From Candidatus Latescibacterota bacterium (GTDB lineage: Bacteria > Latescibacterota > UBA2968), in the NCBI GenBank assembly GCA_022823725.1, contig JAJEHL010000001.1, positions 1 through 64,000 on the forward strand: a DNA stretch of 64,000 bases, written 5' to 3'. Each line of letters starts with the position of its first letter. Position 1 is the first letter of the stretch. A model generated the notes under the pieces. That model did not search any database, had not been told where the DNA came from, and saw only the letters and a list, made by a program, of their open reading frames with translations. The position numbers and the translations under genes were made by a program. Below are positions 42,483-50,643 of the stretch, one piece after another.

Positions 42483-43844
42483 TTAAGGCAACTTCGTTCG
42501 CAATGCGATTTTTTCTTCGGGCGTTTCCGCGCCTTTTAATACTTCCAGATACGCTTTGTGCAGTCGCTGTGCTTCGGCCATGTTTTGTTGGTTATATATG
42601 TTGTTCTTTTGTGCGAGGTCTGTTCGCAGGTCGTATAGTTCCGCAGGCCAGTTGGGGCCGCGATAGTGCAAGGTCCAATTGCCGTCTGTGATGCTGGAAC
42701 ACACGCTGCGATCTTCGCGCACGGGCAGGGTTGCCGATGTGACGGCGACTCTCCGGCGGTCTTCTGCTTTTTCGCCTTTTAAGATAGGGGCGACTGATAT
42801 CCCGTGCAGGCCATCGGGTTTTTTTATGCCTGCCAGGTCGAGTATTGTGGGCATGAAATCAACGGGTTGTGTCAAGAATTTTGTGCGTTTTCCCGCTGCG
42901 TTGCTGCCGGGTACATATCCCATGAAGGCCGTGTGGGATACTTCTTCGTAATAGGGCCAGTCGCCATCAGGCCCCTGCCCGCTTTTGCCAATGCGTCCGT
43001 GGTCTCCGATATAATGTCCGTGGTCGGACATAAAAATTACTGCTGTATCTTCCCAGAGGCCCAGATTTTCTACTTTTTCTAACAAATGGCCGACCCATGT
43101 GTCCATGAGTGTGACTTCACCTGCGTATAGTGCCCGCGTGTGTTTGATTTCTTCTGCGCTCAGGTAATCGCAGTAGTCGTAGATGGGATGGTCGATGACT
43201 TCACCTGTGTATCCGGGGTTGTACATATTGACGTAGTGCGCGGGGGGATCCCACGGTTCGTGGGGGTCAAAGGTGTCGATGTACAGGAAGAATTTTTCGT
43301 GGGTGTGGTTTGCTTCCAGCCAGTCTGCGGCGCGTTGCATGGTGCGGGCGACAAAGGTGTCGCGTTCTGTTTCCCAGTGTGCTGCGCGCCAGCGATAGTG
43401 GTATTGTTGCATGCGCTCAGGCGTGCGAATTTTTTCGGGGACTGATTCGAAGGGGACGGGTATATCGTCTGTGATTGAGCGGTCGCCTTCTTGTCCGCGA
43501 ATCCACTCCCAGCCCAAAAATCCGCGGTCAAACTGATGTCCGTCTCTTACCAGGTGCGGTGTATCGCACAAGAGCATGGTGACATATCCCGCATCTGTGA
43601 GGAGTTCGGCCAAGATGACTTCATCTTCGGGGAGTGGCGTCCAGCCGCGAAAGGGAAAGGTGAGCCTGCCGGTCATCATGTCTGTGCGCGTGGGTATTGT
43701 TGGGAATGATGCCTGATACGCGCGGTCAAATAACATGCACCGTTTGGAAAATGCGTCTATATGTGGCGTGCGGATCCAGGTGTTTCCATGACAGCCCAGG
43801 TGGTCGTAGCGCAAGGTGTCGGACATTACGACGATGATGTTCAT
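42483..43844 (-). CDS. Sulfatase-family hydrolase with Thr at the catalytic site
   Basis: Encodes 453 residues of the alkaline-phosphatase/sulfatase superfamily. Metal-binding residues are seen in VVMSDTLRYDHLG (Asp9, Asp14), and MSDHGHYIGDHGRIGKSG. The position that is Cys or Ser in the formylglycine motif (C/S)xPxR is Thr49 in TIPTRTDMMTG, so conversion to formylglycine is not possible. Thr nucleophiles occur in phosphodiesterases and phosphonate hydrolases of the superfamily. No signal peptide is present. It is convergent with the Panacea operon. A phosphoester or sulfoester hydrolase acting directly through Thr is my best reading. Confidence 0.8.
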   Translation of the reverse strand: MNIIVVMSDTLRYDHLGCHGNTWIRTPHIDAFSKRCMLFDRAYQASFPTIPTRTDMMTGRLTFPFRGWTPLPEDEVILAELLTDAGYVTMLLCDTPHLVRDGHQFDRGFLGWEWIRGQEGDRSITDDIPVPFESVPEKIRTPERMQQYHYRWRAAHWETERDTFVARTMQRAADWLEANHTHEKFFLYIDTFDPHEPWDPPAHYVNMYNPGYTGEVIDHPIYDYCDYLSAEEIKHTRALYAGEVTLMDTWVGHLLEKVENLGLWEDTAVIFMSDHGHYIGDHGRIGKSGQGPDGDWPYYEEVSHTAFMGYVPGSNAAGKRTKFLTQPVDFMPTILDLAGIKKPDGLHGISVAPILKGEKAEDRRRVAVTSATLPVREDRSVCSSITDGNWTLHYRGPNWPAELYDLRTDLAQKNNIYNQQNMAEAQRLHKAYLEVLKGAETPEEKIALRTKLP

Positions 43845-44038
43845 GTGTGACCCTCCAAAAAAGGTTTCTGAATGCTGAAGATTGAACCCGTTTAAAATAA
43901 TCCCTTTTTCAAAATCTGCAACACGAACACCAGACGGTTCAAAATGGGGTTGTGGTTTGCGGCGGAATATAACGCTTGTCGGTGGTTGACAGCTTATAAA
44001 TTTCTGTCTATTTTGAAAAAAAGGGAGTGTATAGGGTC

Positions 44039-45064
44039 ATGGCAATCGTAAACTTGTTTAAATCACTTGCTCCGAACGCAATATATCACGGCGATTCGCA
44101 GGAGCTTTTGGAAAGAATTGAACGAGAATCCATTGCGCTCAGTATCTGGTCTCCTCCGTATTATGTCGGGAAAGAATACGAGAAGGATTTATCATTTGAA
44201 GATTGGAAAAATCTTCTGCAAAAGGTGATCAAACGTCATTTTCCCATTGTAAAACCCGGTGGATTTTTAGTGATCAATATTGCCGATATATTGTGTTTTA
44301 AGGATGAAACGATGCCCAAAATTATGGCGGAAAATATTTCTCGTCGGAAAATTAATCTTACAAAAGAAGACATACTTAAGGTTGTACAACAGCATCCCGA
44401 TTGGAACAGGTACAAACTTGCAGAACACTTTGGATGCAGCGAGCAAACAATAGATCGGCGGCTGAATGGTAACAATATTAGAGGTGGGAAATATCAATCT
44501 CAAACAAGAGTTTATCTCGTTGGGAGCCTAATAGAAGAAGCAGCTACAGATGCAGGTTTTTATTTGTATGACCGGCGTATATGGGTAAAAGACGCCGCCT
44601 GGGAGAATTCAAGATGGCATACCATATCATACCGTTCTGTAGATGAGTCAGAATATATTTATATTTTTTGGAAGCCGGGTATAACGAAGGTTGATCGATC
44701 AAGGCTTACAAAACAAGAATGGGTAAATTGGGGTTCCAGAGGCGTATGGGAAATTCCCTCTGTACGCAGCAATTCAGATCATGATTCTAAGTTTCCAGTT
44801 GAGTTGCCGCGCAGAGCAATTAAGCTATTTACCGAACCTGATGAAATTGTGCTTGATTGTTTTATAGGAAGCGGGACGACTGCTTTGGCAGCATTGAGTG
44901 AGGGAAGAAGATATATTGGTATTGACAAGGAAAAGAGGTCGGTGGAGATTGCAACAGAAGCTGTAAAATCATTCAATTCGTACGAAAAAGAGCCTGAGCA
45001 GATGGATCTTCTGATACGAGAATTGGAAGCAGGATATGAGATAAATGAAAGACGTCAGGTGTGA
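44039..45064 (+). CDS. Beta-class DNA methyltransferase with internal HTH
   Basis: Encodes 341 residues from MAIVNLFKSL. Motif IV (SIWSPPYYVGKEY) near residue 38 precedes the SAM motif I (VLDCFIGSGTTALAAL) near residue 282, the permuted beta order of N4-cytosine / N6-adenine methyltransferases. Between them, around residues 110-145, sits a helix-turn-helix-like insertion: LKVVQQHPDWNRYKLAEH, FGCSEQTIDRRLNG. It probably serves as target-recognition or an additional DNA-binding element. No restriction enzyme is evident beside it, so it may be an orphan or part of an uncharacterised system with the DUF4926 gene 60 bases downstream. AT-rich relative to flanks. Confidence 0.82.
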   Translation: MAIVNLFKSLAPNAIYHGDSQELLERIERESIALSIWSPPYYVGKEYEKDLSFEDWKNLLQKVIKRHFPIVKPGGFLVINIADILCFKDETMPKIMAENISRRKINLTKEDILKVVQQHPDWNRYKLAEHFGCSEQTIDRRLNGNNIRGGKYQSQTRVYLVGSLIEEAATDAGFYLYDRRIWVKDAAWENSRWHTISYRSVDESEYIYIFWKPGITKVDRSRLTKQEWVNWGSRGVWEIPSVRSNSDHDSKFPVELPRRAIKLFTEPDEIVLDCFIGSGTTALAALSEGRRYIGIDKEKRSVEIATEAVKSFNSYEKEPEQMDLLIRELEAGYEINERRQV

Positions 45065-45124
45065 CGTCAAAAGTGGGAGAACTCAAGGGTGTAATCTACA
45101 ACTGACTATTGACCACGAAGTGAT

Positions 45125-45346
45125 ATGGATAAAGACATCAAACTTTTAGATGTGGTTGCATTGACAGAAGATATTGACGAGTATGGCCTCTGGCAGGGGC
45201 AGGTTGGCACAATTGTTGAGGTGCTTTCGGGTGGTCAAGCGTTTGAAGTCGAATTTTGTGATCGCGAAGGTCGTACCTATGAATCAGTTGGTTTACGTCC
45301 CAACCAGTTTATCGTCTTACACTACGCGCCGATCACAAATGTTTGA
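45125..45346 (+). CDS. DUF4926 domain protein
   Basis: Encodes 73 residues that make up one DUF4926 domain: DVVALTEDIDEYGLWQGQVGTIVEVL, QAFEVEFCD, GLRPNQFIVLH. The fold is a small SH3-like barrel. Function unknown; such proteins are often found beside restriction or toxin loci. It lies downstream of the DNA methyltransferase and before a terminator, so probably on the same transcript. Confidence 0.75.
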   Translation: MDKDIKLLDVVALTEDIDEYGLWQGQVGTIVEVLSGGQAFEVEFCDREGRTYESVGLRPNQFIVLHYAPITNV

Positions 45347-45372
45347 GATGTTGTGAGTAAAAAGTTGATAAG

Positions 45373-45402
45373 AAAGCCCCGGATTTCTCCAGGGCTTTTT
45401 TT
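45373..45402 (+). terminator. Rho-independent terminator after DUF4926 gene
   Basis: AAGCCC(C)GG and CC(A)GGGCTT arms close a short loop around GATTTCT, followed by a run of T residues. Confidence 0.8.
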
Positions 45403-45487
45403 ATAGCGCAATAACCAATTTGACCTCTGTAGGAGTGATGTTTTTCAGGGTGAATATTTATGGTCACATGTATTTTAGGAGGAGATG

Positions 45488-46372
45488 ATGGATTCTATTT
45501 ATGGGATTGTGCCGCCAGTGGTGACGCCGTTTCGGGAGGATGACGCACTTGATGAGGGGGCGTTTCGGGCGGAAGTTCAGTATATGATTGAGACGGCGAA
45601 GGTGCATGGGTTGGCGGTGACGGGGAGTACGGGTGAGGGGCATACGCTCGGGGATGATGAGGTGAGGCAATTGACGCAATGGGCAGTGGAGGAAGCCGAT
45701 GGGCGCGTGCCAGTGATTACGGGGATTATTACGGACAGTACGAAGTCGGCAATTGAGCGGGGTAAGGCTGTGGCCGATTTGGGTCCGGTGGCGTTGCAGG
45801 TGACGCCGGTGCATTATTTGTTTCGGCCAGATGATGATGCGATGGTCAGGCACTTTGAGGCGTTGTGTGAGGGGACGGGGTTGCCGATGATGATTTACAA
45901 TGTGGTGCCGTGGACGTATTTGTCGCCGGAGTTGTTGGCGCGGATTATTGACGAGGTGGAGGGTGTGGTGGGGGTGAAGCAGAGTGCAGGAGATATGAAG
46001 TTGCTGGCTGATTTGTTGTTGATGGCCGGAGATCGTGCGCGGATTATGACTGCGGTGGATGCGTTGTTGTATCCGTCATTTGTTTTGGGGGCACACGGTG
46101 CGATTGCGGCGATTTTGACGGCGGTGCCCGAGTTGTGTGTGGCGGTGTGGGATGCGTGTCGGGCGGGTGATCATAAAAAGGCGCTGGATTTACACGAAAA
46201 GTTGCTGCCGATTTGGAATGCGATTTTTGATGATAATTTGCCTGCAAATACCAAGTATGCGATGAAGTTGCAGGGGCGCAATGGGGGTGTGCCGCGCCCG
46301 CCAATGCCACCTCCATCTGCCGAGCAGGAGGGGCAGGTTCAGGCGGCATTGGAGAATGCAGGCGTGATTTAA
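45488..46372 (+). CDS. DapA-family (dihydrodipicolinate synthase-like) aldolase
   Basis: Encodes 294 residues from the second of two adjacent ATGs; AGGAGG is five bases from it but only two from the first (45485). Family features: VPPVVTPFREDDALDEGAF, the substrate loop VTGSTGEGHTLGDDE, the catalytic Tyr in MIYNVVPWT, and the Schiff-base Lys in VVGVKQSAGDMK. The fold cleaves or forms carbon bonds with pyruvate (dapA, nanA, keto-deoxy-sugar aldolases). No lysine genes are nearby, so a catabolic keto-acid lyase is more likely. Its stop shares TTAA with the stop of the convergent sigma-fusion gene. Confidence 0.85.
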   Translation: MDSIYGIVPPVVTPFREDDALDEGAFRAEVQYMIETAKVHGLAVTGSTGEGHTLGDDEVRQLTQWAVEEADGRVPVITGIITDSTKSAIERGKAVADLGPVALQVTPVHYLFRPDDDAMVRHFEALCEGTGLPMMIYNVVPWTYLSPELLARIIDEVEGVVGVKQSAGDMKLLADLLLMAGDRARIMTAVDALLYPSFVLGAHGAIAAILTAVPELCVAVWDACRAGDHKKALDLHEKLLPIWNAIFDDNLPANTKYAMKLQGRNGGVPRPPMPPPSAEQEGQVQAALENAGVI

Positions 46373-47769
46373 TCCTTTGACTTGAGCCTGATTGGCATTA
46401 GCAGTGCCAGCCATTCCTCATTCAAGGGCGTGCGTAAGATGATCGCTTTTCCCTGTTCTCTAAATTCCATTGTGATTTCATCGCTGTCTTCAAAGTCCAG
46501 CGCATGCAGGATCTGTTTTAGATACGCGAAGTTTACGGCAAAGCGGTGTACAACGGGTCGTTCTTCAGACCCGTTCAACCTGAGTGTGTCTTCTGATGGT
46601 GTTTCAAATTTGGCATTGAGGGGGATCTGAAATATCCAATCTGCAACGCCTCCTGGGGAGATGTCATCTTTCGCGTCGAGGAGATATTGGAATTTGCCAT
46701 TGTCTTCGCGGGCATATCCCGTATCTCGGGATGTGAGAAAGGTTATGGTCTGGGTTAGTGGCGAGAGATGCAGATCTACCCGAGGGCGATATTGCCACAT
46801 GTCTGACTCTGGGTGCCGCGCTTCCATGAAATCTTGTAGTAGGTTCAGGGCGTGTGATAGAAGAGTTGAGGAGATGGAGACGCGCATGCTGGGGGCTTCT
46901 TGCGGGATGACCTGTTCGTATTTGACATAAGGGCCTTCGATCAAGGGCACTTGAAGGGTTGTGCCATTGCTCTGGAGTTCTGCGGTTTCTTCCGCGATTT
47001 TTAATGTGGCTTGTTTGGGTAGTAGAATGTCTGACCAGGGTCCGATGACAATGGGTGCGGCCAATTCCGAGAGGCTTTTTAAGGTGCGAATGATCATGAT
47101 GTGCCCATTGGTCGCAGTCGCGCGACCACCTGTGTCGAGGCATACGCCCTGCAAGATCGGGCGTTTTTTATCGTCGCTTACAAAACCGATTACTTTTTTG
47201 AGCGCGTCCATGTCCGCGCGGTCCAGTTCAGTTGTTTGCATTTGGGTATCCGACATTTTGTGTAACTCTCCTTTCAATTTGAGACGCGCACGCCTCAGAC
47301 GTCCGCGCACGGTTTCTACTGTGAGGTTCAGGAGGTCGGCTGTTTCCGCGTACGAATACCCTTTGAAATAGTGATGGGCGATTACCTGGCGATGTTCAGC
47401 CGATAGGATGTGAAGCGCAGCTCGTACAACATGTTTGATCTCTTCTTCCTCTTGTGTTGCAGGTTCTGGATAAAATGTTTCTTCCAGTCGCAATTGTACG
47501 GCTCGACGGCGATGATGGGAGTTGACGGCGTTGCGTATGATGCTGTGTAACCAGGGTCTAAATCGGTTGGGTTTGCGTAGCTGATGCAGATTTTCGTACA
47601 CTTTGACAAATACGATTTGAGCTATGTCTTCCACGTCATCGACCAGTCGCACAGATCGGGCAATTTGGGCATACACGTATCGCGAATAGCGTTGCACCAG
47701 AATTGCGAATGCTTTGCGGTCTCCGTCCAGAATTTGAGCGATGAGTGCGCTGTCTTCAATTTGTTCCAC
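46369..47769 (-). CDS. ECF sigma factor fused to DNA polymerase beta-clamp domains
   Basis: Encodes 466 residues in one uninterrupted frame, started at GTG because GTGGAG precedes it. Residues ~10-85 are sigma region 2 (DDVEDIAQIVFVKVYENL, PWLHSIIRNAVNSHHRRR). Residues ~115-170 are sigma region 4 (LSAEHRQVIAHHYFKGYSYAETADLL, VETVRGRLRRARLKLK). From ~185 the sequence follows the middle domain of DnaN: DALKKVIGFVSDDKKRPILQGV, ATATNGHIMII like ATDGHRLAV, and LIEGPYVKYEQVIP like LVDGRFPDYRRVLP. From ~325 it follows the last DnaN domain, with FAVNFAYLKQILHALD and ending ALLMPIRL. The first clamp domain is absent. No anti-sigma gene is adjacent. Possibly a DNA-bound or clamp-tethered regulator. Confidence 0.85.
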   Translation of the reverse strand: MEQIEDSALIAQILDGDRKAFAILVQRYSRYVYAQIARSVRLVDDVEDIAQIVFVKVYENLHQLRKPNRFRPWLHSIIRNAVNSHHRRRAVQLRLEETFYPEPATQEEEEIKHVVRAALHILSAEHRQVIAHHYFKGYSYAETADLLNLTVETVRGRLRRARLKLKGELHKMSDTQMQTTELDRADMDALKKVIGFVSDDKKRPILQGVCLDTGGRATATNGHIMIIRTLKSLSELAAPIVIGPWSDILLPKQATLKIAEETAELQSNGTTLQVPLIEGPYVKYEQVIPQEAPSMRVSISSTLLSHALNLLQDFMEARHPESDMWQYRPRVDLHLSPLTQTITFLTSRDTGYAREDNGKFQYLLDAKDDISPGGVADWIFQIPLNAKFETPSEDTLRLNGSEERPVVHRFAVNFAYLKQILHALDFEDSDEITMEFREQGKAIILRTPLNEEWLALLMPIRLKSKD

Positions 47770-47851
47770 GAATACTCCACAAGAAATCAATCCACGCGTG
47801 TTTTAATAAAAGACGAGGCTGCATCCCGAAAGTGTCGCACAAAAATAAAAA

Positions 47852-47876
47852 AAGCCCCGGAACAATCCGAGGCTTT
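47852..47876 (-). terminator. Rho-independent terminator after PhyH gene
   Basis: On the minus strand AAAGCCTCGG and CCGGGGCTTT arms flank ATTGTT, then a run of T residues follows. It ends the DUF433-PhyH transcript. Confidence 0.85.
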
Positions 47877-47891
47877 TGATTTTACGGGCTG

Positions 47892-48710
47892 TTAAGCATT
47901 GGGACACTTAAAGTCCAGGCCATCCATGATGACTTTTATCTGGTCGGAGGGTTTGAAATAATCTGTCGCCGTATAGTTTTTGCCCAGGTCGCCCATTAAC
48001 CGGCGGCGGCGCGGTGTCATGCGGGATAGCACTTCTTCGGGGCACTTTTCGTAATCATAGGGCCTGCACCACATTTGTCCATACCGGAAGGTGATGCTGC
48101 GCCGCACGACATCTGTGTGATTTGGCGCGACTGCGTGCCACAGGGTATTGGGGAAGATCGCACAATCTCCCGCTTCGGCAATGAGTTGTATCGCGCCGGA
48201 CGGTGTTTCATTGCGCGACCCTTTGGGCATTGGGCGGCGATGGCTGCCGGGCACCAGACAGAAGTTTGCACAATTTTCGTGTGGAATATCGGTGAGGAAG
48301 AACTGAATTTTGAAGTTTAATGGCAGACTGTCTGGCGTGACCCGAGTTTGTGCCAGTGAGCGTCCGGCATCGGTGTGCCAGCCGATCAAGTTATCGGTTT
48401 TATCATTTGGATAGCGAACGTAAATTTGCGATCCCATGATCTGGAGATACGGTCCCATCAGGTCGAGAATGATGCCAAATAAGTTGGGGTGGTCCATCAA
48501 CCCGTCGATCCGACCCGTTCGGAAGAGCGTTTGGATGATGGTATAGACGCCTTTTTCGCGCACCTCGGGATATTTGGCTTCGTACTCCGCGATGACTTCA
48601 TTGGCAGCGTCGAGATAACCCGCTGCTTCGTCTTTGGGGATTACATTTTTGAGGTGTAAATACCCCTGTTCCTGCCACTGTTGCCGCATAGATTTGCTCA
48701 AGTGATTCAT
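47892..48710 (-). CDS. Phytanoyl-CoA dioxygenase (PhyH)-like oxygenase
   Basis: Encodes 272 residues. N-terminal helix LSKSMRQQWQEQGYLHLKNVIP is typical. The iron site is GWHTDAGRS (HxD) and LWHAVAPNHTD (distal His), with Arg in VVRRSITFRYG to hold 2-oxoglutarate. SHRRPMPKGS carries the usual PGSHR strand. The start codon overlaps the stop of the tandem DUF433 gene by four bases, so the two proteins are coupled. Substrate unknown. Confidence 0.8.
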   Translation of the reverse strand: MNHLSKSMRQQWQEQGYLHLKNVIPKDEAAGYLDAANEVIAEYEAKYPEVREKGVYTIIQTLFRTGRIDGLMDHPNLFGIILDLMGPYLQIMGSQIYVRYPNDKTDNLIGWHTDAGRSLAQTRVTPDSLPLNFKIQFFLTDIPHENCANFCLVPGSHRRPMPKGSRNETPSGAIQLIAEAGDCAIFPNTLWHAVAPNHTDVVRRSITFRYGQMWCRPYDYEKCPEEVLSRMTPRRRRLMGDLGKNYTATDYFKPSDQIKVIMDGLDFKCPNA

Positions 48711-49186
48711 GTCAAAGCTCCTGTTTTTGGATGGATTTCTTGCTCCAAGACTTCTTGGGCCATTTTCAGAATTGCTACCAACTGCTCCTGGTTCGCTGAT
48801 GGAAATTCGTAAAAAAAATCTTTCAGGCTATATGCGTTAGACAGACAATCGAACAGATTTTTAATCGGCAGTCGGGTTCCCACAAATACAGGAGTTCCGC
48901 TCACGATTTCGGGATCGCTGTGAAAAACGCTGTTCGGGGCATTATAGGCTTCCTGCTCCAGAGTCTCTCTGACCATTTTAAGCACAGCATACGTCTGCTC
49001 TCGGAATACCGTTGGAAAATCGTAATGAAAATCCTTCAGATTGTAGCCCCTGGCCAGGTAGTCAAACAAGTTTTTTACAGGCACGCGGGTTCTTTTGAAA
49101 ACGGGCGTACCCCCCATGATTTCTTTATCGCAGTGAATCACGCTGTCCTCAATCGCAATGGACACGCTTTCGTTCGTTTGTGCCAT
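48707..49186 (-). CDS. Tandem DUF433 protein, antitoxin-like
   Basis: Encodes 159 residues from MAQTNESVS; GAGGAA lies just before this ATG, and the 25-codon open extension upstream shows no homology. Two DUF433 units follow each other: residues ~20-75 (VIHCDKEIMGGTPVFKRTRV, VKNLFDYLARGYNLKDFHYDFP) and ~95-150 (VFHSDPEIVSGTPVFVGTRL, IKNLFDCLSNAYSLKDFFYEFP). DUF433 units are helix-turn-helix-like and usually single, as antitoxins of VapBC-like or DUF5615 pairs. Here a PIN/DUF5615 toxin is missing and a PhyH gene takes the downstream slot. Confidence 0.75.
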   Translation of the reverse strand: MAQTNESVSIAIEDSVIHCDKEIMGGTPVFKRTRVPVKNLFDYLARGYNLKDFHYDFPTVFREQTYAVLKMVRETLEQEAYNAPNSVFHSDPEIVSGTPVFVGTRLPIKNLFDCLSNAYSLKDFFYEFPSANQEQLVAILKMAQEVLEQEIHPKTGALT

Positions 49187-49308
49187 GGTGATTCCTCGTG
49201 CTTTTGTGTGGTTGACGGACCGATTGGGTTTATATCTTAGTCCTTGCCCGATGTTGTACAATGCAATATTTTGCAGATGAGATCATCAAAAATTAAAAGG
49301 AGGCTTTT

Positions 49309-49629
49309 ATGCTGGTGTTGACAACCCCCAATATTGAGGGGAAAACAATTGATAGCTATCAGGGCATTGTGACTGGCGAAGCTATTTTGGGTGCCAATTT
49401 TTTTAAAGATATCTTTGCGAGTCTCCGCGATATTGTCGGCGGACGTTCAGCCGCGTATGAGTCGGAACTCCGCAGAGCAAAAGATCTCGCCATTGAGGAA
49501 ATGGTTGAACAGGCACGCGGTATGGGTGCCAATGCCGTCATTGGCGTGGATCTCGACTACGATACCGTTGGCGAGGGTAGTATGCTTATGGTCAGTGCCA
49601 GTGGTACGGCTGTTACTTATCGGGATTGA
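49309..49629 (+). CDS. YbjQ/UPF0145 family protein
   Basis: Encodes 106 residues. The N-terminus [34 protein letters not shown] and the core [20 protein letters not shown] are characteristic of YbjQ (putative heavy-metal-binding beta-alpha protein, likely pentameric). Function unproven. AGGAGG precedes the ATG. It stands alone between the DUF433 operon, divergently transcribed, and the repeat-bearing gap before the next PhyH gene. Confidence 0.85.
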   Translation: MLVLTTPNIEGKTIDSYQGIVTGEAILGANFFKDIFASLRDIVGGRSAAYESELRRAKDLAIEEMVEQARGMGANAVIGVDLDYDTVGEGSMLMVSASGTAVTYRD

Positions 49630-49682
49630 GACGCGAACGAATCAGCGAATTTAATGAAACTGGTAATGTATACATGAAAGCC

Positions 49683-49714
49683 GTCATTGCGGCATGTTTT
49701 TAGCCGCAATCCAG
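49683..49714 (+). repeat. Palindromic intergenic repeat, copy 5
   Basis: GTCATTGCGGCATGTTTTTAGCCGCAATCCAG in the gap between YbjQ and PhyH genes. Confidence 0.85.
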
Positions 49715-49758
49715 AGGTTTTGAGTGGTAGGGCGGGGTTCGTCAGTTCGTCTATTCGT

Positions 49759-50628
49759 TCATTTTTTATAGTGTTCTTGGGAAAATTTCGATTCTTTTAT
49801 TACGGTTTGCGATTCATAAATGGATCCGCTTCGGAGTGCGCCCGGCCAGGGCATCCGCACGGGGACGGGTTCCACGCGCGGGATGTTGGTCGGCTTCCCG
49901 CGCACGATTGTTTCATTGAATAAATCCCAGTTGTTCAGGCCCGATAGAGGATACGCATCAATCGCGCAATATTGAAATAGGAGCAGTCGGCGGGGTTTGT
50001 CGGATGTATTGGATACTGATCCGTGTAGCATGCGCACATGATGGATTGTGATGCCGCCTGCTTTTACCATTACGGGTACGGCGCCTTTGTCGCTAAAGGT
50101 CGAGTCGGTTACGGCGCCGCAGAAATGGCCGTCGAGGTGATGGTCGTACACGGGTCCTTTGTGCGAGCCGGGGATGACGAGCAAGGGGCCATTTTCTTCT
50201 GTCATGTCGTCAAGCACTATGCCCACGGCGAGCAAATCGTCGTTGGTGTGCGGATAAAATGCCCAGTCCTGATGCCATTCTACCGGACTGCCGTAGCCGG
50301 GTTGTTTCATGTTGAGTTTGTTGCCATTGCACCTCAGGCCGTATCCGATCAATTGCGATACGATGCCCAAAATTTTCTCGTGATGCAGGGTCTTGCGATA
50401 TACTTCATGTAGCAAGATCGGACTTTTCAGGCGTCTCAATTTTGGATTTTCAGGTGTGTGCCCGGGTTCGAGGTCGAATACTTCGGTGTGTTCGGTGGCC
50501 TCTCGCGATTTTTCCACATATTCATCGGTTATCCGCCGCAGGTCATTGACTTCGTTTTCACTGAGCACGTTCTCCACACCGAGATATCCGTGTTCGTGAT
50601 AAAATGCAATTTGTTCCTGGGTGAGCAT
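49759..50628 (-). CDS. Phytanoyl-CoA dioxygenase (PhyH)-like oxygenase
   Basis: Encodes 289 residues. Iron motif in VEWHQDWAFYPHTNDD, distal His in MLHGSVSNTSDKPRRLLLF with the Arg, PGSHKGPVYDHH strand. It opens with LTQEQIAFYHEHGYLGVENVL. GAAGGAGCAAACC precedes the ATG. The sulfatase gene upstream on the same strand ends 15 bases before, so both are probably one transcript. WHQDW..YPHT is the signature of a common PhyH subgroup in Poribacteria-like genomes; substrate unknown. Confidence 0.82.
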   Translation of the reverse strand: MLTQEQIAFYHEHGYLGVENVLSENEVNDLRRITDEYVEKSREATEHTEVFDLEPGHTPENPKLRRLKSPILLHEVYRKTLHHEKILGIVSQLIGYGLRCNGNKLNMKQPGYGSPVEWHQDWAFYPHTNDDLLAVGIVLDDMTEENGPLLVIPGSHKGPVYDHHLDGHFCGAVTDSTFSDKGAVPVMVKAGGITIHHVRMLHGSVSNTSDKPRRLLLFQYCAIDAYPLSGLNNWDLFNETIVRGKPTNIPRVEPVPVRMPWPGALRSGSIYESQTVIKESKFSQEHYKK

Positions 50629-50643
50629 GGTTTGCTCCTTCTT

